This document shows, in pieces, positions 11,301 to 19,684 of a DNA stretch of 64,000 nucleotides. Positions within the stretch are counted from its first letter, which is position 1. Every line of letters starts with the position of its first letter. The stretch comes from Caenorhabditis elegans (taxonomy: Eukaryota > Nematoda > Chromadorea > Rhabditida > Rhabditidae), in the NCBI RefSeq assembly GCF_000002985.6, contig NC_003280.10, positions 13,698,501 through 13,762,500 on the forward strand, read 5' to 3'. A model generated the notes under the pieces. The model was not told the DNA's origin. It was given only the letters and a program-made list of their open reading frames with translations, and did no database searches. The position numbers and the translations under genes are program-made.

Positions 11301-14245
11301 TCTCCAGTTACTTTGTCTACCTGGCCGAGAAGGATCATATCGGAGTAGACGGCCGTCAAGCGTTCACAAGCTATGCAGACGCGCTCTGGTGGGGTGTAAT
11401 AACCATGACAACTATCGGCTACGGTGATGTTGTACCCCAGACATGGCTGGGAAGGATCGTAGCATCCTGTTTCTCGATTTTCGCGATCAGCTTCTTCGCA
11501 TTGCCCGCTGGAATTTTGGGATCCGGATTCGCGCTGAAGGTTCAGCAGAAGCAGCGGCAAAAGCATTTTAATCGGCAAATTCCTGCGGCAGCAACACTTA
11601 TTCAGTGCCTGTGGAGGTGTCATGCTGCGGAGAAGAAGGTGTCCGCCACGTGGAATGCACACATTGATCCGTTGGCTCATGAGACTAAGGAGACGCATCA
11701 TTGGAATGGGAAGAAGCATGCTTCATCTATGGATAGCAATAATTTGACACGGAAGAGGCAGTTGTTTAAGAAACAGTGCGTTTTTTGGAGTAGGAAAAAT
11801 TTATTTCAATTCGACCTAATTCGACGTAAAGTTGAAAAAAAAGTTCCAGTGAAATGCTCTAAAATCAGTTTTTTTACATAGTTTTTTTTATAATTTTAAA
11901 AACACTTGAGACTATGTAAAAATGATAAAAATTGTCCGAAAAAGTGAAAATTTGGGAAATCTTTTCGAAAATATTTTTCACTAAATTTTGATAATTCTGG
12001 AATTCTAGAAAATGAGTTAAATTTTTGAAAAACTTAAATTTTTAAAGGGATATATCAGTAAAATAGCGCGGTTTTTTTTTTGGAAACTTTTTGAAAATAG
12101 TTCTAAAAATGCAGAAATTTGAATTCTTGTGAAAAAAATGTTTGATCGGAAATAATTGTGCTGAAAAAGATGGCCGGCACTTTGCCGGAATTGATAATTT
12201 TCGGCATATCGGCAAAATGGAAATATGCCGGAGTTGATAATTTCTGGCAAATCGGCAAAATGGTAATATGCCGGAATTTATAATTTCCGGCAAATACCCA
12301 ATTTGCCGGAATTTATAATTTCCGGCAACTCGCCAAAACGGCAATTTGTCGATTTGCCGGAAAGACGGAAATTGCCGAAAAGTTTGAGAAGTAAGAAAAT
12401 TCTATGAAAATATTTAGAAAAAACGGGTAAAAAATTTCACAAAGGCACACACAAGTATTTCCGTCTTATAAAAAATCCCTCTAAAAACATCCGGCAAATT
12501 GGCAAATTGGCAATTCGCCGAACATGAAAATTTCCGACAAACCGGCAAAATTACTGGAATTTGAAATATCCGGCAAACCGGCAAATTTCCGATTTGCCGA
12601 ATTTGGCGAATTTGCAGAAAAAAAATCAGAAAAAATTGCATTTTTTAAAATTTGACATCAAAGAGCATTAACTTATTAGAAAATTTAAGTTTTTTTCAAA
12701 AAAAGCCTCCAGTGTCACGGTGTTTGCCGCCACAAATTTTTGTGTCCTTATCAGAATTTTTATAGATCAAGCCTAGTAAACACGTTCCGCCGAAAAGGCT
12801 CCCCATCAACCGACGTCGAAATGGGAGAGCTCCAACAAGAACGGCTACTTCGACACGAGCGGAACTCGGATACCGACGACGAAAAGCGGATCTACCGAGT
12901 CGGCGCGGATATAGAAATCGATTATGAGACCGAGGAGCCGACGACTCCGACAAGGCCTCAAGGGCATATCAGTCACGTTTGTGAGCTCACAGATGCTCAT
13001 CGAAACGCGATTCGGGCGATTCGACGGGTTAAGTATTTTGTGGCGAGGAGAAGATTCCAGCAGGCACGGAAACCGTATGATGTACGGGATGTCATTGAGC
13101 AGTACTCTCAGGGGCATTTGAATATGATGGTTAGGATTAAGGAACTGCAGAGGAGGTGAGCTTGCGCGACCGACGCCTTGCGGGTTCCACGCGCAGAACC
13201 CGGAAAACGTCGGCCGCTTTGCAATCTGCATCTTCCAGACTCGACCAAACCCTCGGAAAACCGGGTCAGTACGACGGGAAAGGGTCGCGGAAGGGACATC
13301 CTGTGACAATTGGTTCCAGACTGTCGCGTCTCGAATTACAGGTTTGTCAATGAAATGGCGAAATGATAAGAGATCAAATTGATAAGAAAACGAGAATTTT
13401 TTTTTCTGAATTTCACACCTTTTGGTCAGAAATGTTGCGGAATTTGGAAGAAAATGAAAAAAAAAAACAATTAAAGTTCTTAAACTGTGAGATAAGAAAT
13501 GTTTTGAACTATTTTTGGTCCAAACTGTACCGTCAATTTCATCGTATCTAGAAAGTATCCCTACAGTAACCCTACAGTAACCCTACCGCACCTCTGATTT
13601 TATATAACCTATCCTACAGTAGCGCAGTGTTCCTACAGTAATCCTAGAGTAAGCCTAGTACTGCTACCCTACAGTAGAAAAAGGACCCTTCAGTAATCCT
13701 ACAGTTCCCCTACAGTAACTCTACCGTACCTCTATATTCATAGGACCCCTACAGTACCCCTAGCGTAATACTGCTACCCTACAGCAGTGAAGGGATCCTA
13801 CAGTAAGGCTACAGTAACCCTACAGTACCCCTAGCGTACCTGTGATATCATCACTTTTACAGTGTCCCTACAGTACCCCTCCCCCCCCCCCCCCCTACAT
13901 TCCCAACCCCTATACCTCCAAGTATATCGTACTACTACAGTACCCCCCTCCTACCGTACCTCTAAATTTATAGGACCCCTACAGTACCCCCAAACTACCG
14001 TACCCCTCACTAAAACCCTCTCATTTTTTCAGATGTCAAGCCTCGACCGAAAAGTGGAGTCTAGTAACCGAACACTGAACGCTCTCTATCGCCTAATGGC
14101 CGACCGGAACTCGCTGACGATATCTCCATCACCGCCGGCACTGATAAGTAGGCCAGTGTCGCCTGCCGCCTGCCTATCACCACGAGATCAACTCTCGCCG
14201 ACAAGCATCAGCAGTCAAAGATCCGGATCACCGGGCTGGCAGTAA
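5378..14245 (+). CDS. kqt-3: KCNQ/KQT-type voltage-gated potassium channel
   Basis: Exons: 5378-5500 (or an alternative first exon), 9953-10168, 10524-10650, 10698-10836, 11221-11775, 12766-13155, 13239-13341, 14033-14245. Phases close throughout; the common part is 580 aa, about 621 with this first exon. Counting from Met at 9953: S1 ~36-57 after ERPTGWKC, S2 ~73-90, S3 ~115-130, S4 ~141-156 (R141, R144, Q147, R150, H153, R156, the KCNQ spacing), pore TTIGYGD 224-230, S6 with PAG hinge, then an IQ-like calmodulin-binding helix ([12 protein letters not shown]) and the family's conserved C-terminal block [14 protein letters not shown]. It should form tetrameric, slowly gated K+ channels in the plasma membrane. 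The symbol rests on memory that the chromosome II member is kqt-3. Introns hold many repeats. Confidence 0.92.
5510..5990. repeat. GGCGAAAGTTGG/GAAGGTTAGGCG degenerate tandem repeat
   Basis: Units of about 20-30 bp built on GGCGAAGGTTAGGCGAAA and AGAAGCTGG recur from just after the first exon's donor to about 5880. The opposite-strand version (GCCAACTTTCGCCAACTTC) appears at 5975-6000, so the block has inverted ends. Frames stay open through it by repetition only. Confidence 0.75.
6640..6810. repeat. CCGGCAATTTCCGAAATTGCC minisatellite
   Basis: Three nearly identical units of about 48 bp, each itself palindromic (GGCAATTTCCGAAATTGCC), lie at 6689-6803 with degraded ones before them. This is one cluster of the CCGGCAAATTGCC family that recurs across the window. 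Confidence 0.8.
6840..7236. mobile_element. MITE-like element with CAGGGGTGTGCGGCAAA ends
   Basis: The left end reads CCAGGGGTGTGCGGCAAAT and the right end is its inverse, TTTGCCGCACACCCCTGG. Each end carries sub-repeats of GGCAAATTTCGAAATTTGCCGAG. The ~230-bp middle is unrelated A/T-rich sequence with no ORF. This is the layout of a non-autonomous DNA transposon. A related end-to-end copy lies at 56594-56720. Confidence 0.7.
7542..7580 (+). CDS. kqt-3: alternative first exon of the channel (13 aa)
   Basis: ATG at 7542 opens 13 codons ([13 protein letters not shown]) ending at GAG|GTAGTT in phase 0, so it can be joined in frame to the channel exon at 9953. No acceptor lies directly upstream; instead there is a pyrimidine-rich CTCTCTCTCACACTCAC stretch at 7390-7420, which fits transcription starting from an internal promoter. 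Predicted from ATG, donor and phase only; no transcript is available to me. Confidence 0.5.
8244..8279 (+). CDS. kqt-3: alternative first exon of the channel (12 aa)
   Basis: ACACC-ATG at 8244 opens 12 codons ([12 protein letters not shown]) ending AGA|GTAAGT, a near-consensus nematode donor, in phase 0 with the exon at 9953. The short conserved-looking island sits in otherwise AT-rich intron sequence. Predicted only. Confidence 0.45.
8419..8552 (+). repeat. interstitial TTAGGC telomere-like array
   Basis: Runs of GGCTTAGGCTTAGGC with single-base variants (GGCGTAGGC, GGCTCAGG), about twenty hexamers, within the channel's long first intron. TTAGGC is the nematode telomere repeat; the divergence shows it is an old interstitial tract. 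Confidence 0.9.
8968..9078 (+). CDS. kqt-3: alternative first exon of the channel (37 aa)
   Basis: ATG at 8968 opens 37 codons starting [18 protein letters not shown] and ending LEE at GAG|GTAGGC, phase 0, compatible with the exon at 9953. It is G/C-richer than its surroundings and basic (PPRQRRK), like KCNQ N-termini. Because no acceptor precedes it, it reads as a promoter-proximal first exon, with a likely promoter in 8840-8967. Of the three shorter alternatives this is the best supported. Confidence 0.62.
9066..9275. repeat. GGCAGGTAGGC-type degenerate repeat
   Basis: Words such as GGCAGGTAGGC, GGCAGGCGTAGGC and their complements (TGCCTACC) recur immediately after the donor of the exon at 8968 and again at 9160-9270. 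Similar words are found at 10310-10490 and 17075-17210. Confidence 0.6.
9610..9840. repeat. TTTTGGCGGGAATTCAAATTT tandem repeat
   Basis: Six or seven imperfect units of 30-45 bp, each with TTGGCGGGA(A/G)TTCAA followed by A/T filler, directly upstream of the exon at 9953. There are no coding signs. Confidence 0.75.
10300..10490. repeat. CCTGCCTGACGCCTGCC / GGCAGGCAGG inverted repeat
   Basis: Left part: CCTGACGCCTGCCTGAAACC with related words. Right part: GGCGAGAGGCAGGTCGCC and GGTCAGGCAGGCAGG. Together they make an imperfect inverted repeat inside the channel intron 10169-10523. Confidence 0.55.
10897..11190. mobile_element. small inverted-repeat element with perfect 26-bp hairpin
   Basis: Positions 11116-11141 and 11153-11178 are perfect inverse complements (26 bp arms, 11-nt loop), reading TCTAGCGGGTCGGGTCC at the start. 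An outer imperfect pair, GCGGCCGACGTCTAGCG at ~10899 against CGCTAGATGTCGGCTGC at ~11172, differs at two positions and would frame a ~290-bp element. It lies wholly in the intron 10837-11220, ending about 30 bp before the pore exon's acceptor. Confidence 0.6.
12160..12620. repeat. GCCGGAATTTATAATTTCCGGCAAA repeat cluster
   Basis: CCGGCAAATTGCC-family units of 30-40 bp in the intron 11776-12765, many containing GGCAAATCGGCAAAATGG or CCGGAATT(T/G)ATAATTTCCGGC. Open frames here arise from the repeat. Confidence 0.85.
13556..14012. repeat. CCTACAGTAACCCTACAGTA array
   Basis: A short-period (about 10-12 bp) degenerate array of CCCTACAGTAA with CCTACCGTACC variants fills the channel's last intron (13342-14032). 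It includes a poly-C run at about 13878-13895. The same motif fills the last intron of the convergent ZIP gene. Confidence 0.9.
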
Positions 14246-14518
14246 TGTGTATCGATTGATTTTAGGGGGCATAATTGTGGCCAAGGTTTTTCACGACCAC
14301 GACGCATCAACAGCGGGTATTTTTCATTGATTCTTTTCATTTTCTCTTACTGTGGTTCAAACATTTCTGGTTTTGTATTCAAAAAAAAATTTCAAGACAA
14401 AAAAAAAAAATAATAAGTTTATTTTTTCTTTAAATGTTGTTTTCAAATCTACCGGTATGTCAGATATGACGTATAATATGCAAGGTGTTAAGAAATTGTG
14501 AAACAAAAAAAAAAAAGA

Positions 14519-17343
14519 TTAGGTAGCCCAAATCATGTTGACAGCGAGAAGGGCGAATCCTCCAAAACTGGCGATCCACTGAAGGATGTTGGAGTGGTTG
14601 TTGGCACGTTCTGGGGCAAGGATCTGGAAGAAAAAAGATATATGAATGGGGTTAATTGTAGGTAAAGTGGCTTTACAGTAATCCTACAGTAATCCTACAA
14701 TAAACCTAGAACTGTCACCCTATAGTAGTATAGTGTTCCTACAGTAATCGTAATACTACTACCTTATAGTAGAAAAAAGCTCCTACAGTAATCCTCCAGC
14801 AAACCTAGAGCTGTCACCCTACAGTAGTAGTGTTCCTACAGTAATCCTACAGTAAACCTACAGTAATATATTGTTCCTACAGTAGTCCTGGTACTGCCAT
14901 CCTACAGTACTAAAGAGTTCCTACAGTAATCCCACAGCAAACCTAGAACTGTCACCCTACAGTAACAAAGTGTTCATACAGTAATCCTACAGTAACTCTA
15001 GAGCTGTCACCCTACAGTAGTGTATTGATCATACAGAAATCTTAATACTACCACCCTACAGTAATCCTACAGTAAACCTAGGACTGTCACCCTACATTAG
15101 TATAGTGTTCCTACAGTAATCCTAGAGTAAACCTAGTACTGCCGCCCTACTATAGTACAATACCCCTAAATTAACCAATACATTAACCCCACATGGCCGC
15201 CTTACCATAATACAGTACCCCTACAGTAATTCTACAGTAACCTCGCACTGCCACAATAGTGTCTTAAACTCACCTCAAAAAAGGAGATATAGAGAAAAGT
15301 GCCGAGGGAGAAGCTCATCAAAACCGCCGTCGTGATATCCTTCGGCGTCTGATTCATATTCGAGCTGGAGATCAGAATTCCAGCTGTTCCGCCGATCACG
15401 TTAAACAGTGCTAAAACCAAAATAAGAATTACGACAATCCAACTGCGTCGCGGATGAGTTCTCGTGAGCTTCATCCCAAGAGAAAACATGACGATCGCCT
15501 TATGCATGGCGATTCCCAGGAAGATCGACGTGACTGAAACTGCATCCTCTTGAATTCCAAACGCAAAGCATTCGAAGAAGACGTGAAGGATGAAGGCCGA
15601 GGTGAAGATGATTGATTGGCGTACCGGACCCTCACCGTCGTCGTCGTAGTTCTGAAAATGTATGCTTACTTAAAATGCTCATAACTCCGCTAGGCCAACT
15701 ATTATCAAAATTTTGTTAACTAACAAAATATGAAGTTTTAAATTTTCTATATTTTGTTAGTTGACAACTTTTTTACTTTTCAAGCCTCTAAAAAGTTATG
15801 ACCGTTTGAAATATAGACACGTCTCCAGATTTCTTTTTTGAAACCCTTGTAGATCAAAGTTAAAAATACTATACATTTTGTACATTTGCACATAGTCTGT
15901 CATATTCTTATCACCACTAAGTTATCAGTTTCCAGTTCACTTCAACGAAAAGCTTTTAGTCCAACCAAAAAAAAAGTTCACTGAACCCACCTCTAGACTT
16001 CTCTTGCACGGCTCCACTAAATTCCCCTCCACATTGAAAATACTGCCTACAGTAGCTAGTCTCGCACGTGGAAATGTCACATTGGACTCCATAATTGGAT
16101 CATTTGAATGTGAATGCCCATGGCCTACATTACAGATCACACTGGATAACTCTTCGGTGAGGTAGACGAAGAAGAAGCCGAGTAGGGCGATTAGTTGGAC
16201 GAATGGGTAGTCACTGGTGTAGTTTGTGTCGGTTTGTACGGATTCCCAGGCTTCTCTGAAATGCTTAGTAGACGTTCTTGCATACATACATGTTTGCTTG
16301 GTGGCCGCGAAAAAAGAAAACTCGTCCACCGATTTAGAAATTTTTTTAGCAGTTTTTCAGGGTTCTTTGGGTTTTTTTTCATAAAAATTTAATTTTATTT
16401 CCACGACCAGATGGCATTTTTTGTGATTTAAGATTTTTTAAAATTATATTTCCGTTTGAAATTGCAAGAAAAAATTTTTTTGGGAAAAAACTAGGCCACC
16501 AAATTAAAAAAAATTTCAAAGAATTTTTGGAGCGATTTTTTTCAGAATTATTAATTTCTTTCCGCCGTTTTTCTTCCAATTTTTGAAAATTATTCACAAT
16601 TTTTTCCAATTTTTTCCAAACTTACAAGCAATCCGGTAGCATATCCAAAAAGCATACAGACAGGAAAACTCCTCCGGCAAAACAGGAAAATAGTGAGAGA
16701 ATAAGGGAAGAGTGTTGGTGAATTGCACTTTTCGTCGTGTTCAGGTAGGAAATTACCTGAAAAAAAATTGAACAATTTTATCTTGAATTGCTGTATTTAG
16801 CCTGAGCCTTGGCCTAATAGTAAGCCTCAGCCTAATAAGCCTAAATAGCGTCAGTAACGCGCTAACGCTCGCCACTGACGCCAAGCTTAAGCCTAAGCCT
16901 AAATAAGCGTAAGCCGAAGCCTAAGTCTAAGCCTAAAAGCCTAATCCTAAATCTTAGCCTAAGCCTAGGCTTAAGCCTCAGCCTAAGCCTAAGCCTCAGC
17001 CTAAGTCTAAGCCTCTGCCTAAGCCTAAGCCTCAGCCTAAGCCTAATCCCCTTTTGGAGAATGATCCTACTTGCCTGCCTGCCTGCTTTAACATACGTTT
17101 GCCTTGTGTCTACAAAGTAATCTTTTAAATGGAATTAGTAGGTAGGTAGGCGTAAGCAGGTAGGCAGATAGGCAGGTAGGCAGGCAGGTAGGCATAATCA
17201 AGGCGTTCAGGCATTTTATTTGCGTAAAAATTCAAAAAATACCCAATATTCAAAAATCTTACCTTTATCGGTAATAGGCCAAAAATTATAGTCATCAAGG
17301 CCATAACTCCGAGCATAATCCATTTGAGCAACTCCAAAGACAT
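14519..17343 (-). CDS. ZIP-family (SLC39, ZIP I type) zinc transporter
   Basis: Exons on the minus strand: 17343-17263, 16756-16626, 16255-15991, 15651-15274, 14623-14519 (stop). Phases close to give 319 aa. The protein has about eight membrane helices: N-terminal LLPIK then a helix with CFAGGVFLSVCFLDMLPD (typical of ZIP TM2), a variable loop with metal-binding GHGHSHS, TM4 with ILHVFFECFAFGIQ (the HxxxE pair of the ZIP metal site) and TM5 with IAMHKAIVMFSLG (the second conserved His). Lengths and motifs match the human ZIP1-3 group, which moves Zn2+ into the cytosol. TM5 lacks the HExPHE metalloprotease-like motif of LIV-1 members. An acceptor (TTTTTAG) lies 12 bases before the ATG, consistent with SL trans-splicing. 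C. elegans members are called zipt; I cannot fix the number. Confidence 0.88.
14660..15250. repeat. CCTACAGTAATCCTACAGTAA array
   Basis: Higher-order units of roughly 70-80 bp (TCCTACAGTAATCC...AACCTAGAACTGTCACCCTACAGTAGTA...GTGTTCC) repeat at least six times in the ZIP gene's last intron (14624-15273). Confidence 0.92.
16796..17048 (-). repeat. interstitial GCCTAA (TTAGGC) array
   Basis: GCCTAAGCCTAAGCCTCAGCC and variants, about forty degenerate hexamers in C-rich orientation, inside the first intron of the ZIP gene. It is interrupted at 16851-16885 by a short GC-rich palindromic segment (GCGTCAGTAACGCGCTAACG). Confidence 0.9.
17068..17212. repeat. GCCTGCC / GGTAGGCAGG inverted repeat
   Basis: TTGCCTGCCTGCCTGC at 17072 faces AGGTAGGCAGGCAGG at ~17175; words match the repeats near 9.1 and 10.4 kb. 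The middle contains A/T sequence with no feature. Confidence 0.6.
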
Positions 17344-19055
17344 ATTTTGTTCGACCTAAAAATCTGTTGAATGAGTTGATTTCAACTAGAAAAGAGCACA
17401 GCAAAATTGATAAGAAACTAGGGCGGAGAGGTCGGGAGAGGCCTTTTTCGATAAGGCCTGGCACATATAGGCCTATCGAGTTTTATAGGTTTTTGCCTGT
17501 TTCGTCATGAATTGACATTGTCGTGTTTCGGTGTTTAAGACGGTGGGGCTTTTGGAGTGTATTACTAGAGTTGATGAAAATTAAACACATTTTATGACTT
17601 TGATACTGATGTGTACGTTGAACTTGCCGGTTTTTTAATCTAGAAAATTTAAAAAAGAGACAATTTTTATCCTATCATCCTTTTTTTCCGTATTTTTCCA
17701 CAATTTATTGTTTTATTTTGTCACAAGCTTTATAGGCAACTTTTTTTTTCAACATTTTAAAAACTTGTTCCTTGTCTGAAAGGTTTCTTTCTAGTGATCT
17801 GCGCCTTCAAATTTTTTTTTCAAAAGAATTTCAGTTCCTCTAGGAACTTGGCAAGAAATTGGCAAAATTTCTAGAACTTTTTGGTAATCCTACAGTACCC
17901 TACAGTTCCCCTATAATACCCCTAAAATACTCATACATTACGCTTACAATACTTCTACAGCACTTCTTTAGTAACCCCACAGTAATTCACGAGTAGTCCT
18001 ACAGTAATTATACAGTAATCCTTCAGTAGTCACCCTAATGTACTACTACAGTAGTTTTACATTAATCATACAGTACTCTACAATAATTCTATACTAACCC
18101 TTCATAACCCTACAATACCGTACAGTATTCCTACTGCCCTCCTACAGTAACCCTACAGTATCGTTCGAGAAAAAAAAAACCTGAATAGCTTAATTATAAT
18201 TGAATTTCCGCGCCTATTTTTTCGTGCAAAATTCCAGAAAGAAACCAAAAATGGCTTAAAACCGGTATTTTCAAATTTCCGTGTATTTTTTGCATTTTTT
18301 TGCGGTAAATTTTTTGAAAATTTCAAAATCGAATATGCAATTTAAAAATGTTATGATTGAAGGCTTGAAAAAAAAACTATTTAACAAATTCAAAATTGAG
18401 CCGCTTAAAATGCCAAAACAGTTGTAAATAATAATTTGACAAAAACATCATCATTTCAAAATGAAAAATGTAGAAAACATCCTGCTTTTCAAGCCGTGTG
18501 GGCAAATAAACAAATAATAAAGAAGTACTTAAAAACAAGGTTAGCGCCACGTCACAGAACAAGTATCGTGGCCGCCAAACGGAAAAGTTCGGCCACCGAG
18601 AACAATTACTTTATTTTTACAGTTGACAAATTGCAAAACGATTATTTGAAGCTTTGAAGCAATGGAACAGAAAATCGAAATTTCCCGGTGATTTAGAAAA
18701 ATCGCAAAATTTTCCACGAAAATTCCTCCCTCTATATGTATTTTACGATCATATTTGCGAACACCTGTAAAATATTTTTATTGGTTTCGGGGTGATGCGG
18801 TTACCGTATTCTAGTTGATCGAAAATGTTAAAAAATTTCAGTGATAATCATTTGTTTTTCTATTAGTTTTTAGTGAATGGAGAAGAATGAGCCATATTTC
18901 ATCAAAAATTGGAACTTAAAATTTTACAAATAAAAGTGTGTGTTTTTTTTTTTTTGAAATTTTTATTCCAAAATCAGGAGTCGTTTTTGAACACTTCCCT
19001 TTTTTGCTAAAATTTCTTTGACATTTCAGATCAACTTGCGATTCGTTTATTTTGT
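17344..19055. other. intergenic spacer between ZIP gene and U2 snRNA
   Basis: Upstream flank of the ZIP gene and downstream flank of U2. Apart from the CCTACAGTA tract listed separately I see no exon chain. A 73-codon frame at 18436-18657 (+) is the longest non-repeat frame, but it has no acceptor, donor or recognisable similarity. Confidence 0.5.
17884..18170. repeat. CCTACAGTAATCC short-period array
   Basis: Degenerate 10-13 bp units (CCTACAGTA, CTACAATAC, CTACAGTAG), more diverged than the 14.7-15.2 kb tract but clearly the same family. Confidence 0.8.
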
Positions 19056-19061
19056 CCCCTC

Positions 19062-19253
19062 GGGGGACTGGGCCGAGCCCGGCAGCAGTGCAACGCCAGG
19101 ACGACTCTTGGGAAGTCGGAGCAAGCCCCGAGTCTTCCCTAGGTTCCAAAAATCATATAACCTTTATTACACTCATTCGAGTGTATACCGTAGGTTAATA
19201 CGATAAGAACAGATACTACACTTTGATCTTAGCTAATAAGCCGAAGAAGCGAT
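19062..19253 (-). ncRNA. U2 spliceosomal snRNA
   Basis: Read on the minus strand the RNA begins ATCGCTTCTTCGGCTTATTA at 19253, the near-invariant U2 5' end with stem-loop I. It continues with AAGATCAAAGTGTAGTATCT, whose GTAGTA (complement of 19214-19219) pairs with the intron branch site. The Sm-binding site ATTTTTGG is the complement of 19146-19153, followed by GC-rich stem-loops III/IV whose last stem is GCCGGGCTCGGC. U2 acts in the nucleus as the U2 snRNP in branch-point recognition. The 3' end is set by the usual metazoan length (about 188 nt) and the end of the last stem, and may be a few bases off. It appears intact, not a pseudogene. Confidence 0.95.
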
Positions 19254-19269
19254 ACTGAATGGACGAGGC

Positions 19270-19346
19270 GGCAGAGGTAGTGGGGAGCTGTGTACCGACA
19301 CTTAAGGGGTGCGCGTGTGCCATTATGCAATGAGCGCAGGCAGAGG
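19270..19346 (-). promoter_or_regulatory. probable snRNA proximal sequence element region of U2
   Basis: On the minus strand, 20-90 bp before the U2 start, is an unusually GC-rich block with GTGTCGGTACACAGC and CCTCTGCCTGCGCTCATTGC. snRNA genes in this phylum use a SNAPc-bound PSE at about -60; position and composition fit, but I have not matched a consensus, so the exact box is inferred. Confidence 0.5.
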
Positions 19347-19360
19347 TTGGTTGCCTTTTT

Positions 19361-19476
19361 TGGTCTACAAAAAATGCGGGATTTTTACCCACCAGACAGA
19401 TGTGACGTCGGCTGAGAAATCGGTCTCTAAATACCCGCAATTCTCGTAGATCAAATCGGCACACCGACACCACGTG
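19361..19476. mobile_element. CACGTGGTGTCAG-family palindromic element (truncated copy)
   Basis: It contains GGTCTACAAAAAATGCGGG, GTGACGTCGGC, AATACCCGCAATTCTCGTAGATC and ends in ACACCGACACCACGTG. These are the ordered hallmarks of the family (see 55501-55692), but the left terminal repeat is missing. It abuts the U2 upstream region. Confidence 0.75.
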
Positions 19477-19684
19477 CCATTCGCGTTTGCGGGGCGTGAA
19501 AAATCTGTAATTTCAAAATTTCGTGAAAAGCCGATGTATAAAGAAAATCGATCAAACTTATGTAAATTCAAATTTTCAGAAAAAATCGATAAACCGGGGT
19601 TGTCCGAAGTTTGAAAAATTAACAAAGCAACTACAGCACTTCAAATAATTTTCTTTATATTAAAAAAAATCAATAAATCAATAA

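Noticed and set aside
11207-11719. 170-codon minus-strand frame opposite the channel pore exon
   Set aside because: It is the antisense shadow of a conserved KCNQ exon; the plus strand carries the TIGYGD filter.
18436-18657. 73-codon plus-strand frame
   Set aside because: It has no recognisable domain or splice context and lies in a spacer with neighbouring repeats.
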